Source: Amphiplicatus sp046296195 (GTDB taxonomy: Bacteria; Pseudomonadota; Alphaproteobacteria; Caulobacterales; Parvularculaceae). From it: 49,964 nt of DNA. The DNA is taken from assembly GCA_046296195.1 (NCBI GenBank), contig JBKBLR010000020.1, forward strand, positions 1-49,964. Direction: 5' to 3'. The notes beneath the pieces are model-generated. The model ran no database searches. It was not told where the DNA came from and worked only from the letters and a program-made list of their open reading frames with translations. Of this stretch, positions 34,589 through 41,633 are shown piece by piece. The position numbers were made by a program, and so were the translations under genes. The first letter of the stretch is position 1. Every line of letters begins with the position of its first letter.

Positions 34589-35386
34589 TCAGCGGCTGCC
34601 GATCCCGAGCACGGCGACCCTGACGGTCATCAGCACGATGAGAATGTCGAGCAGCAAGGAAAAATGCTTAACGTAAAAGAGGTCATAGCAGAGCTTGTCG
34701 CGCGCGCCGGCGACCGAGGCGGTGTAGGAATGGCGCACCTGCGCCCAGCCGGTGATGCCCGGCTTGACGATGTGCCGGTCGAGATAATGCGGGATTTCGC
34801 GCTCCAGCAGCGCGACGAATTCCGGGCGCTCAGGCCGCGGGCCGACGAAGCTCATGTCGCCCTTCAGAATGTTGAACGCCTGCGGCAGCTCGTCGATCCG
34901 CGTGCGGCGGATGAAGCGGCCGATCCGCGTGATGCGGTCGTCATCCGTCTTCGCCCACTGCGCGCCGTTCTTCTCGGCGTCCGTGCGCATCGACCGGAAC
35001 TTGTAGATGTCGAACTCCTTGCCGTCTTTGCCGACGCGGCGCTGGCGGTAGATCGCCGGCCCCGGGCTGTCGAGACGGACAAGGATCGCCGTCAGGACGA
35101 GGAGCCAGGAAAAAAGGACGATCAGCGCCAGCGCCGCCGCGACGTCGAATGCGCGCTTCGAGGCGCGCGCAAGGCCGGGCGTGCGAAGCGCTTTGGCGCG
35201 CGTGAGATCGCCGTCGGAAAATTTCGCAAGATCGACCCGGCCGATCCGCAGGCCGTTCGCCGCCGATGCAGGACCGGTGGAAACGATCAGGATTTCGCGA
35301 CCGATCCGACGCAGGAAAGGCGGCGCGACGACAAGCCCCACCCCCGTGGCGCAAACGATTGCAGCGCCATAAGCGACCCAACTCAT
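34589..35386 (-). CDS. Undecaprenyl-phosphate sugar phosphotransferase (short, WcaJ/EpsB-like)
   Basis: Initiating enzyme that moves a sugar-1-phosphate onto the lipid carrier at the inner membrane. 265 residues from ATG 35386. There is one N-terminal membrane helix, a soluble linker, then the catalytic Bac_transf core: KRAFDVAAALALIVLFSWLL (membrane hairpin), DSPGPAIYRQRRVGKDGKEF, KFRSMRTDAE, RRTRIDELPQAFNILKGDMS, FVGPRPERPEF, and KPGITGWAQV. It lacks the four-helix and CoA-binding-like N-terminal half of full-length WcaJ or TIGR03013 proteins. It starts the polymer that the following genes extend and export. Confidence 0.9.
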   Translation of the reverse strand: MSWVAYGAAIVCATGVGLVVAPPFLRRIGREILIVSTGPASAANGLRIGRVDLAKFSDGDLTRAKALRTPGLARASKRAFDVAAALALIVLFSWLLVLTAILVRLDSPGPAIYRQRRVGKDGKEFDIYKFRSMRTDAEKNGAQWAKTDDDRITRIGRFIRRTRIDELPQAFNILKGDMSFVGPRPERPEFVALLEREIPHYLDRHIVKPGITGWAQVRHSYTASVAGARDKLCYDLFYVKHFSLLLDILIVLMTVRVAVLGIGSR

Positions 35387-35443
35387 CAGGCATTCCCCCA
35401 AGCACCGGACTGAGGCATCACTGTCCCGTTTTGCGCTGCAGCG

Positions 35444-35459
35444 CGCTGGCCGCGTGCCA
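35444..35459 (-). promoter_or_regulatory. Weaker candidate sigma-54 promoter before the sugar transferase gene
   Basis: On the minus strand TGGCACGCGGCCAGCG has a perfect 7-base -24 box (TGGCACG) and GG-N10-GC spacing, but the -12 box is CAGCG, keeping only the GC pair. It is 58 bases upstream of the ATG at 35386. Confidence 0.35.
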
Positions 35460-35593
35460 GCCCGCTACAAAACCGCCCGCGCGCTGCGAAAAAGATGCCT
35501 TACAAATTCCTAACGCGCGCCAAATGCGGCGAAAAGGGGGCGCTGCGCCGAGGCCAACGAAAAAATATTACGGTGTGGCGGTTGTTCCGCGGG

Positions 35594-35746
35594 TCAAAGG
35601 AAAAGCGCCGCAAGTCGGCAGACGGCCCACCAGAGCCCTGCCGACAACGCGATCCAGATCGCCCAGCAAGCGAGGAGGGGATAGGGCGCCGCCGGCGCCG
35701 GGTCGATCTTGTCCGCGACGGCGACGTCAGGCGAGGCCGGGGTCAT
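35594..35746 (-). CDS. Small single-pass membrane protein, 50 residues
   Basis: A short open frame of 50 codons with a convincing ribosome binding site (AGAGAGGAA five bases before the ATG). The first 26 residues are polar and Ala/Pro-rich (MTPASPDVAVADKIDPAPAA), followed by one membrane helix of about 22 residues (LLACWAIWIALSAGLWWAVC) and a short tail RLAALFL. It is upstream of and co-directional with the sugar transferase gene. No family was recognised. A role as an accessory peptide of the exopolysaccharide machinery is a guess. Confidence 0.6.
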   Translation of the reverse strand: MTPASPDVAVADKIDPAPAAPYPLLACWAIWIALSAGLWWAVCRLAALFL

Positions 35747-35891
35747 CGCAATTCCTCTCTCACCCCCCCATCGGATCGCAGCCTGCTGAAAAATTCCCTA
35801 AACCCTAATGACAAATTGGAAGGAAATTCAGGCTATTGCGTGATGCGAGGGCCGCGTTCACCGATATTTCCTGGATTCGGCGCTGGAGCCA
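35747..35891. other. AT-richer divergent control region
   Basis: The gap between the 50-residue membrane protein (minus) and the GT4-WalW fusion gene (plus) contains the most AT-rich DNA of the locus (about 35785-35850), as expected of a promoter region. No convincing -35/-10 pair or sigma-54 site was found. The other gene-poor stretch, 35387-35593, holds only the weak sigma-54 candidate. Confidence 0.45.
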
Positions 35892-38030
35892 ATGAAAATT
35901 CTAGCAATAACAACGCTCTACCCGAATGCGGCGAACCCGTCGCACGGCGTGTTTGTTGAGAACCGGCTCGATTTCTTCCGCCGCCGGACGGGGCACGCGA
36001 TCAAGGTGATCGCGCCCGTGCCCTGGTTTCCGTCCTCAGCCCCGGTGTTCGGCGCCTATGCGCGCTTCGCCGCCGCACCCGCCAGCGAAATCCGCCGCGA
36101 CATCGACATCGTTCACCCCCGCTACGCCATCCCGCCCAAAGTCGGCATGACCTATGCGGCGCGCGCGCTCGCCCGCGTCATCGAGCGCGAAGCGCGGCGC
36201 CTGCTCGCCGAAGGCTGGGATTTCGACCTCATCGACGCCCATTACCTTTATCCTGACGGCGTCGCGGCGGCGCGCGTCGCCGAACGCCTCGGCAAGCCCT
36301 TCGTGATGACGGCGCGCGGCAGCGACGTGACCGAGCTCACGACCTATCCGCGCCAGCGGCGGATGATTTTCGACGCCGTCACCCGGTCGGACGCGGTGAT
36401 CGCGGTCGCCGCCGCGCTGAAGGACGACCTCGTCAGGCTCGGCGCGCCGGCGGAGAAAATCCGGGTGCTGAGGAATGGCGTCGACCTCGCGCTGTTCAGG
36501 CCCGGCGATCGGGCGCGCGCGCGGGCGGGGCTCAAGGTCGACGGCGTCGTCCTCGCCTCTGTCGGCGGCCTCATTCCGCGAAAAGGGCACGACATCGCGA
36601 TCAGGGCGCTGGCCCGGCTTCCCGGCGCGACTTTGCTCATCGCCGGACGAGGGCCCGAAGAGGCGGCGCTGAGAGCGCTCGCCGGCCGCGAGGGCCTCGC
36701 CTCCCGAGTCCGATTTCTCGGCCAGCTTCGCCATGAAGCGCTCGTCGACGTCTATAACGCGGCGGACGCGCTCATTCTCGCCTCGACGCGCGAAGGATGG
36801 CCGAACGTGCTGCTCGAAGCGATGGCGTGCGGAACGCCGGCCGTCGCGGCGGACGCCGGCGGCGCGCGCGAAGTGATCCGCGAGGCGGCGGCCGGCCGCG
36901 TCCTTGCTGAACGCTCGCCCGATGCGCTCGCCGCCGCGCTTCACGACGTGCTCGGCTCGAGCGACCGCGCGGCGACGCGCGCCTATGCCGAGCGCCATTC
37001 CTGGGACGAAACCTCGGACGGCCTTGACGCGCTCTTCCGCGAGATCGCCGACAAGCATCAGCGCCGGCGCCGCGCCGCCCGCCGCCGGCCGCCGGTCCCG
37101 CCGGCGGGAAGGCCGGGCCTCATTCTCACCATCGACGCCGAGGAGGAGTTCGACTGGTCGGATTTCCGGTCTGAAGCCCATCGCGTCGGAACGCCCGAAG
37201 GGCTCGCCCGCCTGTCGGCGCTCTGCGCCGCGAAAGGCGTCAAACCGCTGCACTTCGTCACCTACCCCTTGATCGCCGACGCCGCTTTCGCCGCCTGGTT
37301 CGGCGCCGAACAGCGCGCGGGCCGCGCCGATCTCGGCCTGCACCTGCACCAATGGGCGACGCCGCCGATCGCCGGCTTCGAAGGCGAGTTCTATTCCTGG
37401 CAGATGAATCTGCCGCGCGAAGTCCATCGCGCGAAGCTTGCAGCGCTCGCGGGCGCGTTCGAACGCGCCTTCGGCCATCGCCCGATCGCGCATCGCGCCG
37501 GCCGCTACGGGCTTGCGCCGGAGAACTATGAAGACCTCGCCGAGATCGGCGTCCGGCTCGATTTCAGCCCCTGCCCCGCCTTCGATTTTTCCGCGCGCGG
37601 CGGGCCGGATTTCTCAAACGCCTCAAATGATCCCTACACGGTCGAGACGGGCAAGGGCCGCGTCCATGTGACGCCGGTCTGCGGCGGGCTGGCGATCCGC
37701 GGGGGGCGATCGTTCCTGCCGCAGAAAGGCGGACGCCGGCGCCTGCCGCGTGAAATGACGGCGCCGTTCCGTCTCACCAGCGAACAGGCGCGGTTTGAGG
37801 AGCTTGTCGCGCTGACGCGCCATCTCGCGCGCGAACGCTGTCCGGTGCTGACCTTCAGCCTCCATTCGACGACGCTGACGCCGGGCGCGAACGATTATGC
37901 GCCGGACAAGGCCGCCGTCGACGCCCATCTTGCAATGATCTCGCGCTATCTCGATTTCTTTACGAAAGATTTCGGCGGTGAGTTCCTCAGCCTCGCCGAT
38001 CTCGACGCGCGTTACGCAGGACGCGGTTAA
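35892..38030 (+). CDS. Fusion of GT4 glycosyltransferase and WalW-like polysaccharide deacetylase
   Basis: A single 712-residue frame. Residues 1 to about 385 are a GT-B family 4 glycosyltransferase: ILAITTLYPNAANPSHGVFV, DLIDAHYLYPDGVAAARVAE, VASVGG-type donor start (LASVGGLIPRKGHDIAIRAL) and the EX7E motif in STREGWPNVLLEAMACG. A basic linker (QRRRRAARRRPP) leads to residues about 410-712, a NodB/WalW-like deacetylase: LTIDAEEEFDWSDF, LGLHLHQWATPP, HRAGRYGLAPENYEDLA and FSLHSTTLTPG. No stop or frameshift separates them. The usual arrangement is two adjacent genes. It is divergent from the main locus but surely serves the same pathway. Confidence 0.88.
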   Translation: MKILAITTLYPNAANPSHGVFVENRLDFFRRRTGHAIKVIAPVPWFPSSAPVFGAYARFAAAPASEIRRDIDIVHPRYAIPPKVGMTYAARALARVIEREARRLLAEGWDFDLIDAHYLYPDGVAAARVAERLGKPFVMTARGSDVTELTTYPRQRRMIFDAVTRSDAVIAVAAALKDDLVRLGAPAEKIRVLRNGVDLALFRPGDRARARAGLKVDGVVLASVGGLIPRKGHDIAIRALARLPGATLLIAGRGPEEAALRALAGREGLASRVRFLGQLRHEALVDVYNAADALILASTREGWPNVLLEAMACGTPAVAADAGGAREVIREAAAGRVLAERSPDALAAALHDVLGSSDRAATRAYAERHSWDETSDGLDALFREIADKHQRRRRAARRRPPVPPAGRPGLILTIDAEEEFDWSDFRSEAHRVGTPEGLARLSALCAAKGVKPLHFVTYPLIADAAFAAWFGAEQRAGRADLGLHLHQWATPPIAGFEGEFYSWQMNLPREVHRAKLAALAGAFERAFGHRPIAHRAGRYGLAPENYEDLAEIGVRLDFSPCPAFDFSARGGPDFSNASNDPYTVETGKGRVHVTPVCGGLAIRGGRSFLPQKGGRRRLPREMTAPFRLTSEQARFEELVALTRHLARERCPVLTFSLHSTTLTPGANDYAPDKAAVDAHLAMISRYLDFFTKDFGGEFLSLADLDARYAGRG

Positions 38031-38093
38031 CCTTAACCTCCCCTTAAGCGGCGGACCGGTAATTTTTGCCGGGTTCCATTGAATGGCCGCGCC

Positions 38094-38459
38094 ATGACGC
38101 TTCTTGAAATCGCCAGGCTTGTCTTCGCCCTCGCCGCCGTGATCGGGATGATCGGGCTTGCCGCGCTCGCCGCGAAACGCCTTGGACTCGCCGGCGCGAA
38201 CGGGTTCCAGCGCGCGCGCCGCCTCCAACTCGTCGAGACGCTCGCTTTCGATCAGAAACGCCGCGCCGCGATTCTGCGCTGCGACGGGCGCGAGCATCTC
38301 ATCATCCTCGACGGCGGCGCCGTCACTGTCGTCGACCGCGACATCCCGCCCGCATCGATCGTCGAAACCGCGCCGGCGCCCGCCAGCCCCTTTCTGGATA
38401 AATTCCAGCCGCGCGCCGCGGACGGCGCCGTGCGGCTGCGCGCCGTCGGCGGTCTATGA
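38094..38459 (+). CDS. fliO: Flagellar biosynthesis protein FliO
   Basis: 121-residue protein with one N-terminal membrane helix (LLEIARLVFALAAVIGMIGL) and a small cytoplasmic domain (RRLQLVETLAFDQKRRAAIL, EHLIILDG). It helps assemble FliP in the flagellar export gate. The ATG at 38094 is preferred over a TTG at 38079. Its stop overlaps the fliP start by ATGA. It begins 63 bases after the fusion gene with no terminator seen between. Confidence 0.85.
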   Translation: MTLLEIARLVFALAAVIGMIGLAALAAKRLGLAGANGFQRARRLQLVETLAFDQKRRAAILRCDGREHLIILDGGAVTVVDRDIPPASIVETAPAPASPFLDKFQPRAADGAVRLRAVGGL

Positions 38460-39193
38460 GCGGCCGCGCGCGCCTTTTCGCCATCGTCGTCCTCGCAGCG
38501 CTCCTCACCGCGGCGCCGGCCGCTGCGCAAAGCATGACGATCGATCTCGGCGATGGCGCGGGCTTTTCCTCGCGCCTCATCCAGATCGTGCTCCTGACGA
38601 CGGTCCTCAGCCTTGCGCCGTCGATCCTCATCATGATGACGTCGTTCATCCGGATCGTCGTCGTCTTATCGCTTCTGCGGACGGCGATCGGCGTGCAGGC
38701 CTCGCCGCCGAACCCCGTCATCATCTCGCTCGCGCTTTTTCTCACCGCCTTCGTCATGGCGCCGACCTTCGAGGAGGCCTGGCGCGCCGGCGTCGCGCCG
38801 ATGATGAAGGACGAGATGCCGATGGAGAAGGCGCTGCCCGCCGCGATCGCGCCGGTGAAGGCCTTCATGCTGACGCAGACGCGCGAGAAGGACCTCGCGC
38901 TCTTCTTCGACCTGGCGGATGCAAAGCCCGAGACGCCCGAGGCCGCGCCCCTTCACCTCGTCGCGCCGGCCTTCATGATTTCGGAGCTGCGCCGCGCCTT
39001 CGAGATCGGCTTCATGATCTTCATCCCCTTCCTCATCATCGACATGGTGATCTCGTCGATCCTGATGGCGATGGGGATGCTGATGCTGCCGCCGATCGTC
39101 ATCTCGCTGCCGTTCAAGCTTATCTTTTTCGTGCTCGTCGACGGCTGGCGGCTCGTCGCCGGCTCGCTCGTCAAGAGCTTTGGCGCGGGTTAG
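38456..39193 (+). CDS. fliP: Flagellar type III export gate protein FliP
   Basis: 245-residue integral-membrane protein forming the export-gate core with FliQ and FliR. It has a cleavable signal peptide (to about residue 24, PAAAQ), then the conserved LAPSILIMMTSFIRIVVVLS helix, a periplasmic loop, and the C-terminal signatures VAPAFMISELRRAFEIGFMI and PFLIIDMVISSILMAMGM. Full-length and intact. The stop overlaps the convergent TfoX-like gene by 4 bases. No fliQ, fliR or flhB follows. Confidence 0.96.
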   Translation: MSGRARLFAIVVLAALLTAAPAAAQSMTIDLGDGAGFSSRLIQIVLLTTVLSLAPSILIMMTSFIRIVVVLSLLRTAIGVQASPPNPVIISLALFLTAFVMAPTFEEAWRAGVAPMMKDEMPMEKALPAAIAPVKAFMLTQTREKDLALFFDLADAKPETPEAAPLHLVAPAFMISELRRAFEIGFMIFIPFLIIDMVISSILMAMGMLMLPPIVISLPFKLIFFVLVDGWRLVAGSLVKSFGAG

Positions 39194-39567
39194 CGGCGCG
39201 CGGCCTTTTTCGCCGGCTTCTTTTTCTTGAACCTGGCCGCGCGGCGCGCCGCATCAAGCGCGAGCGTCGTCCATCGGCGGAGGTCTTCCTCGTCGTCGAA
39301 AATATCGTCCGGCGCGGCGTAGTAGGACATCGTCGCCGCCGATCCGTCCTTCATCTCGAAGGTGAAGGGCGAAAGACCCCGCGCCTCGAATGTCTTGCGC
39401 GTTCCGTCGTCGGCTTTGAAGTAGATCGCGCCGTCATCCAGAATCGCGAAGAAAAGGTCGCCGCAATAAAGGCCCGCGCCGCCGAACATCTTTCGAACGC
39501 GAATATCGCCGAAGGGCGCGAACAGCTCCTTCGCCTGCTCGATGAATGTCGCTGATATGGACATCAT
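39190..39567 (-). CDS. TfoX/Sxy family N-terminal-domain protein
   Basis: 125 residues: FIEQAKELFAPFGDIRVRKM followed by FGGAGLYCGDLFFAILDDGA is the TfoX N-terminal domain. Unlike the E. coli Sxy/TfoX competence activator it has no C-terminal TfoX domain but ends in a Lys/Arg-rich tail (RFKKKKPAKKAARR) that could bind nucleic acid. Function in this group is not known. Confidence 0.85.
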   Translation of the reverse strand: MMSISATFIEQAKELFAPFGDIRVRKMFGGAGLYCGDLFFAILDDGAIYFKADDGTRKTFEARGLSPFTFEMKDGSAATMSYYAAPDDIFDDEEDLRRWTTLALDAARRAARFKKKKPAKKAARR

Positions 39568-39610
39568 CGAATGTTATCGCGAACGCGCCGCGAGGCCAAT
39601 CGAAACGCGC

Positions 39611-40240
39611 TCAGTCCGGATGGCGCTCCAGAACGATGTCGCGCCGCGCGAGCAGCACGCCGGCCTCGTTCCGCTTGAGGCGCACGATGCCGGAGCCGCC
39701 GCGCAGCTCTTGCTCCCGGCGGTAGCGGTCGGTGACGTCGTGCTCGCCCTCGAACACGATGTCGTCGACATAATAGGGCCGCCGGCCCGGCTCGCCGATC
39801 ATCAGATGGATATGGGCCGACATCGTCATGTCGGGATAGGGCTCGGGCTTGACCGTCTCAAACCGATAGAGCCCGTCGGCGCCGGTCTTCACCCAGCCGC
39901 GCAGGCGCCCGTGCCGGCGCGCTTCTTCCGTTTCGCCCGAGCCATTGGCGTAGAGCCCTTGGTGATTGGTGTGGTGCGCGTAGATGACGACTCCGGCGGC
40001 GGGCGTCACGCCATCGCTCTGATACACGACTCCTTCGGCGATGAGCCGCTCGCCCGGTTCGTCAGGCCCCGCGATGACCGCCGTCGCCGACAGCGTATCG
40101 AGGGCGCGTTCGGCGACCGCCTCGCAGCCCTCGCAATGGTAGAGGTCGCGTCGAGCCCGGGCCGGCGGCGCCGCAAACGCAGCAGTCGCGGCCGCCGCGC
40201 CCAGCCCGACGATGATGCTCCGCCGTCCTAGGTCTTGCAT
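39611..40240 (-). CDS. Exported intradiol ring-cleavage dioxygenase-like protein
   Basis: 209 residues with a Tat-like start (LGRRSIIVGLGAAAATAAFA). The body has the protocatechuate/catechol 1,2-dioxygenase fold: a beta-sandwich entry AEGVVYQSDGVTPAAGVVIY, the first Fe Tyr in VVIYAHHTN, GWVKTGADGLYRFETVKPEP, a possible second Tyr in PYPD and the HIH pair in MSAHIHLMI. Three Cys lie after the signal (YHCEGCEAV has two). The substrate is unknown; exported members of this family are not standard catechol enzymes. It is divergent from the cytochrome b561 gene. Confidence 0.82.
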   Translation of the reverse strand: MQDLGRRSIIVGLGAAAATAAFAAPPARARRDLYHCEGCEAVAERALDTLSATAVIAGPDEPGERLIAEGVVYQSDGVTPAAGVVIYAHHTNHQGLYANGSGETEEARRHGRLRGWVKTGADGLYRFETVKPEPYPDMTMSAHIHLMIGEPGRRPYYVDDIVFEGEHDVTDRYRREQELRGGSGIVRLKRNEAGVLLARRDIVLERHPD

Positions 40241-40303
40241 GATGCGCCTTTCGACGGGCGTTGAATTGGTTAACCTCTCAAAGCTTTGTCGAGGACCGCG
40301 ATC

Positions 40304-40840
40304 ATGTCATCGCCAAGATACAGCGCGCCGGCGCGATGGCTGCACTGGCTCGTCGCCCTGCTCGTCGTCTTGCAGATCGCGCTCGGCTGGATCGCCGAAG
40401 CGGAGAAGGACGATGCGCGCAGCCTTGAGATCCTGCACGCGCATGTGCAGCTCGGCGTCCTGATCCTTGGCCTCATGCTCTTGCGCCTGACATGGCGGCT
40501 GGCGAGGAGCGCGCCGGCGCCGCCGGCCGGCGAGCCGCCGCACGGTCGGGCGATCGCTGCGGAGACCCATGGCGCGCTCTACCTCTTGCTGCTCACCATG
40601 CCGGCGAGCGGCTATGTGATTTGGTCTTTCATGAACGCGCCGATGTCGTTTCTCGGCGTCTTCGCCTTGCCCGACCTCTGGCCTGTCATGCCGGAAGATG
40701 AGACCAGCCGCGCGATCGCCTGGTACTTCCATGTTTACAGCTCCCGCGCGCTCATGGCGCTGATCGCCCTTCATGTCGGCGCGGCGCTTTATCACGAGCT
40801 CATCCTTCGCGACCGACTCATCCGCGAGCGGATGCTTTAG
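40304..40840 (+). CDS. Cytochrome b561 (YodB/CybJ-type)
   Basis: 178-residue dihaem inner-membrane protein with four helices. Haem-ligand histidines are placed as in the family: ARWLHWLVALLVVLQ in helix 1, LHAHVQLGVLILGL in helix 2, AETHGALYLLLLTMP in helix 3 and ALIALHVGAALYHEL in helix 4. It may oxidise quinol or exchange electrons across the membrane. Start ATG 40304 is preferred over the TTG at 40286. It converges on sufA, with 8 bases between the stops. Confidence 0.9.
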   Translation: MSSPRYSAPARWLHWLVALLVVLQIALGWIAEAEKDDARSLEILHAHVQLGVLILGLMLLRLTWRLARSAPAPPAGEPPHGRAIAAETHGALYLLLLTMPASGYVIWSFMNAPMSFLGVFALPDLWPVMPEDETSRAIAWYFHVYSSRALMALIALHVGAALYHELILRDRLIRERML

Positions 40841-40848
40841 CGTCCCGC

Positions 40849-41220
40849 TCACGCCTCCGCTTTCGCCGGAACGATGGTCACGCTTTCCCCGCAGCCGCAG
40901 GCGTCGGTCTGGTTCGGGTTATTGAAGACGAAGCGCGAGGAGAGCTTCTCCGTCACGAAGTCGATCTGCGAGCCGATGAGGAAGAGGATCGCCTTCGGGT
41001 CGATGAGGACCTTGATGCCGTTTTCCTCGACGACTTCTTCGAGGGGCCCGGCGTCGGTCGCGTAATCCATCGTGTATTCCATGCCGGCGCAGCCGCCGTT
41101 CTTCACGCCGATCCTGACGCCGATGAATTTCCCTTCCGCGCCGGCCATGATCTCGGCGATCCGCGCGGCGGCGGCGTCGGTGAGGGTGACGACTTTCGGA
41201 CGGGGTTTGCGGGCCATCAC
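40849..41220 (-). CDS. sufA: A-type iron-sulfur carrier SufA
   Basis: 123-residue HesB/IscA-fold carrier that receives a [4Fe-4S] or [2Fe-2S] cluster from SufBCD and delivers it to apoproteins. The three conserved Cys are visible in KNGGCAGMEYTMDY and the C-terminal ACGCGES. It is the last gene of the iscR-suf operon, overlapping sufT by 4 bases. Confidence 0.93.
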   Translation of the reverse strand: MMARKPRPKVVTLTDAAAARIAEIMAGAEGKFIGVRIGVKNGGCAGMEYTMDYATDAGPLEEVVEENGIKVLIDPKAILFLIGSQIDFVTEKLSSRFVFNNPNQTDACGCGESVTIVPAKAEA

Positions 41221-41627
41221 AAATATCCCAGTTCCAGTTTCGCCTCGTCGCTCATCCGCTCCGGCGTCCAGGGCGGATCGAAGGTCATCGTCACTTTCAC
41301 GTCCTCGACGCCCTCGATGCCGCGCAGCGCGCCCTCGACCCAGCCCGGCATCTCGCCGGCGACGGGGCAGCCGGGCGCCGTCAGCGTCATCTCGACGCAG
41401 AGGAGGCGCTCGTCGGAAAGATCGACCTTATAGATGAGGCCGAGTTCATAAATATCAACCGGGATTTCCGGGTCGTAGACGGTCTTCAGCGCCCGGATCA
41501 CGTCGGCCGTGATGCGGGTCAGCTCCTCCGCCGGCACAGCGCTTCCGGCTGCGACGGCGGCCTGCGGGCAGGGCGCATCGTCCGCGTGCGGGCTCTTGAG
41601 GTCGATCACGTCGCGCATGGTGTCCAT
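41217..41627 (-). CDS. sufT: SUF-associated MIP18/DUF59 protein SufT
   Basis: 136 residues with the DUF59 domain: VIRALKTVYDPEIPVDIYEL, GLIYKVDLS, MTLTAPGCPVAGEMP, with the conserved Cys, and the tail VTMTFDPPWTPERMSDEAK. Proteins of this family act as maturation factors for Fe-S enzymes. It lies 6 bases after sufS and overlaps sufA by 4. Confidence 0.92.
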   Translation of the reverse strand: MDTMRDVIDLKSPHADDAPCPQAAVAAGSAVPAEELTRITADVIRALKTVYDPEIPVDIYELGLIYKVDLSDERLLCVEMTLTAPGCPVAGEMPGWVEGALRGIEGVEDVKVTMTFDPPWTPERMSDEAKLELGYL

Positions 41628-41633
41628 CGGGTC

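Noticed and set aside
35495..35959. 154-residue plus-strand frame in the gap before the GT4-WalW gene
   Set aside because: Low-complexity, basic composition, no domain, antisense to the small membrane protein and overlapping the fusion gene out of frame.
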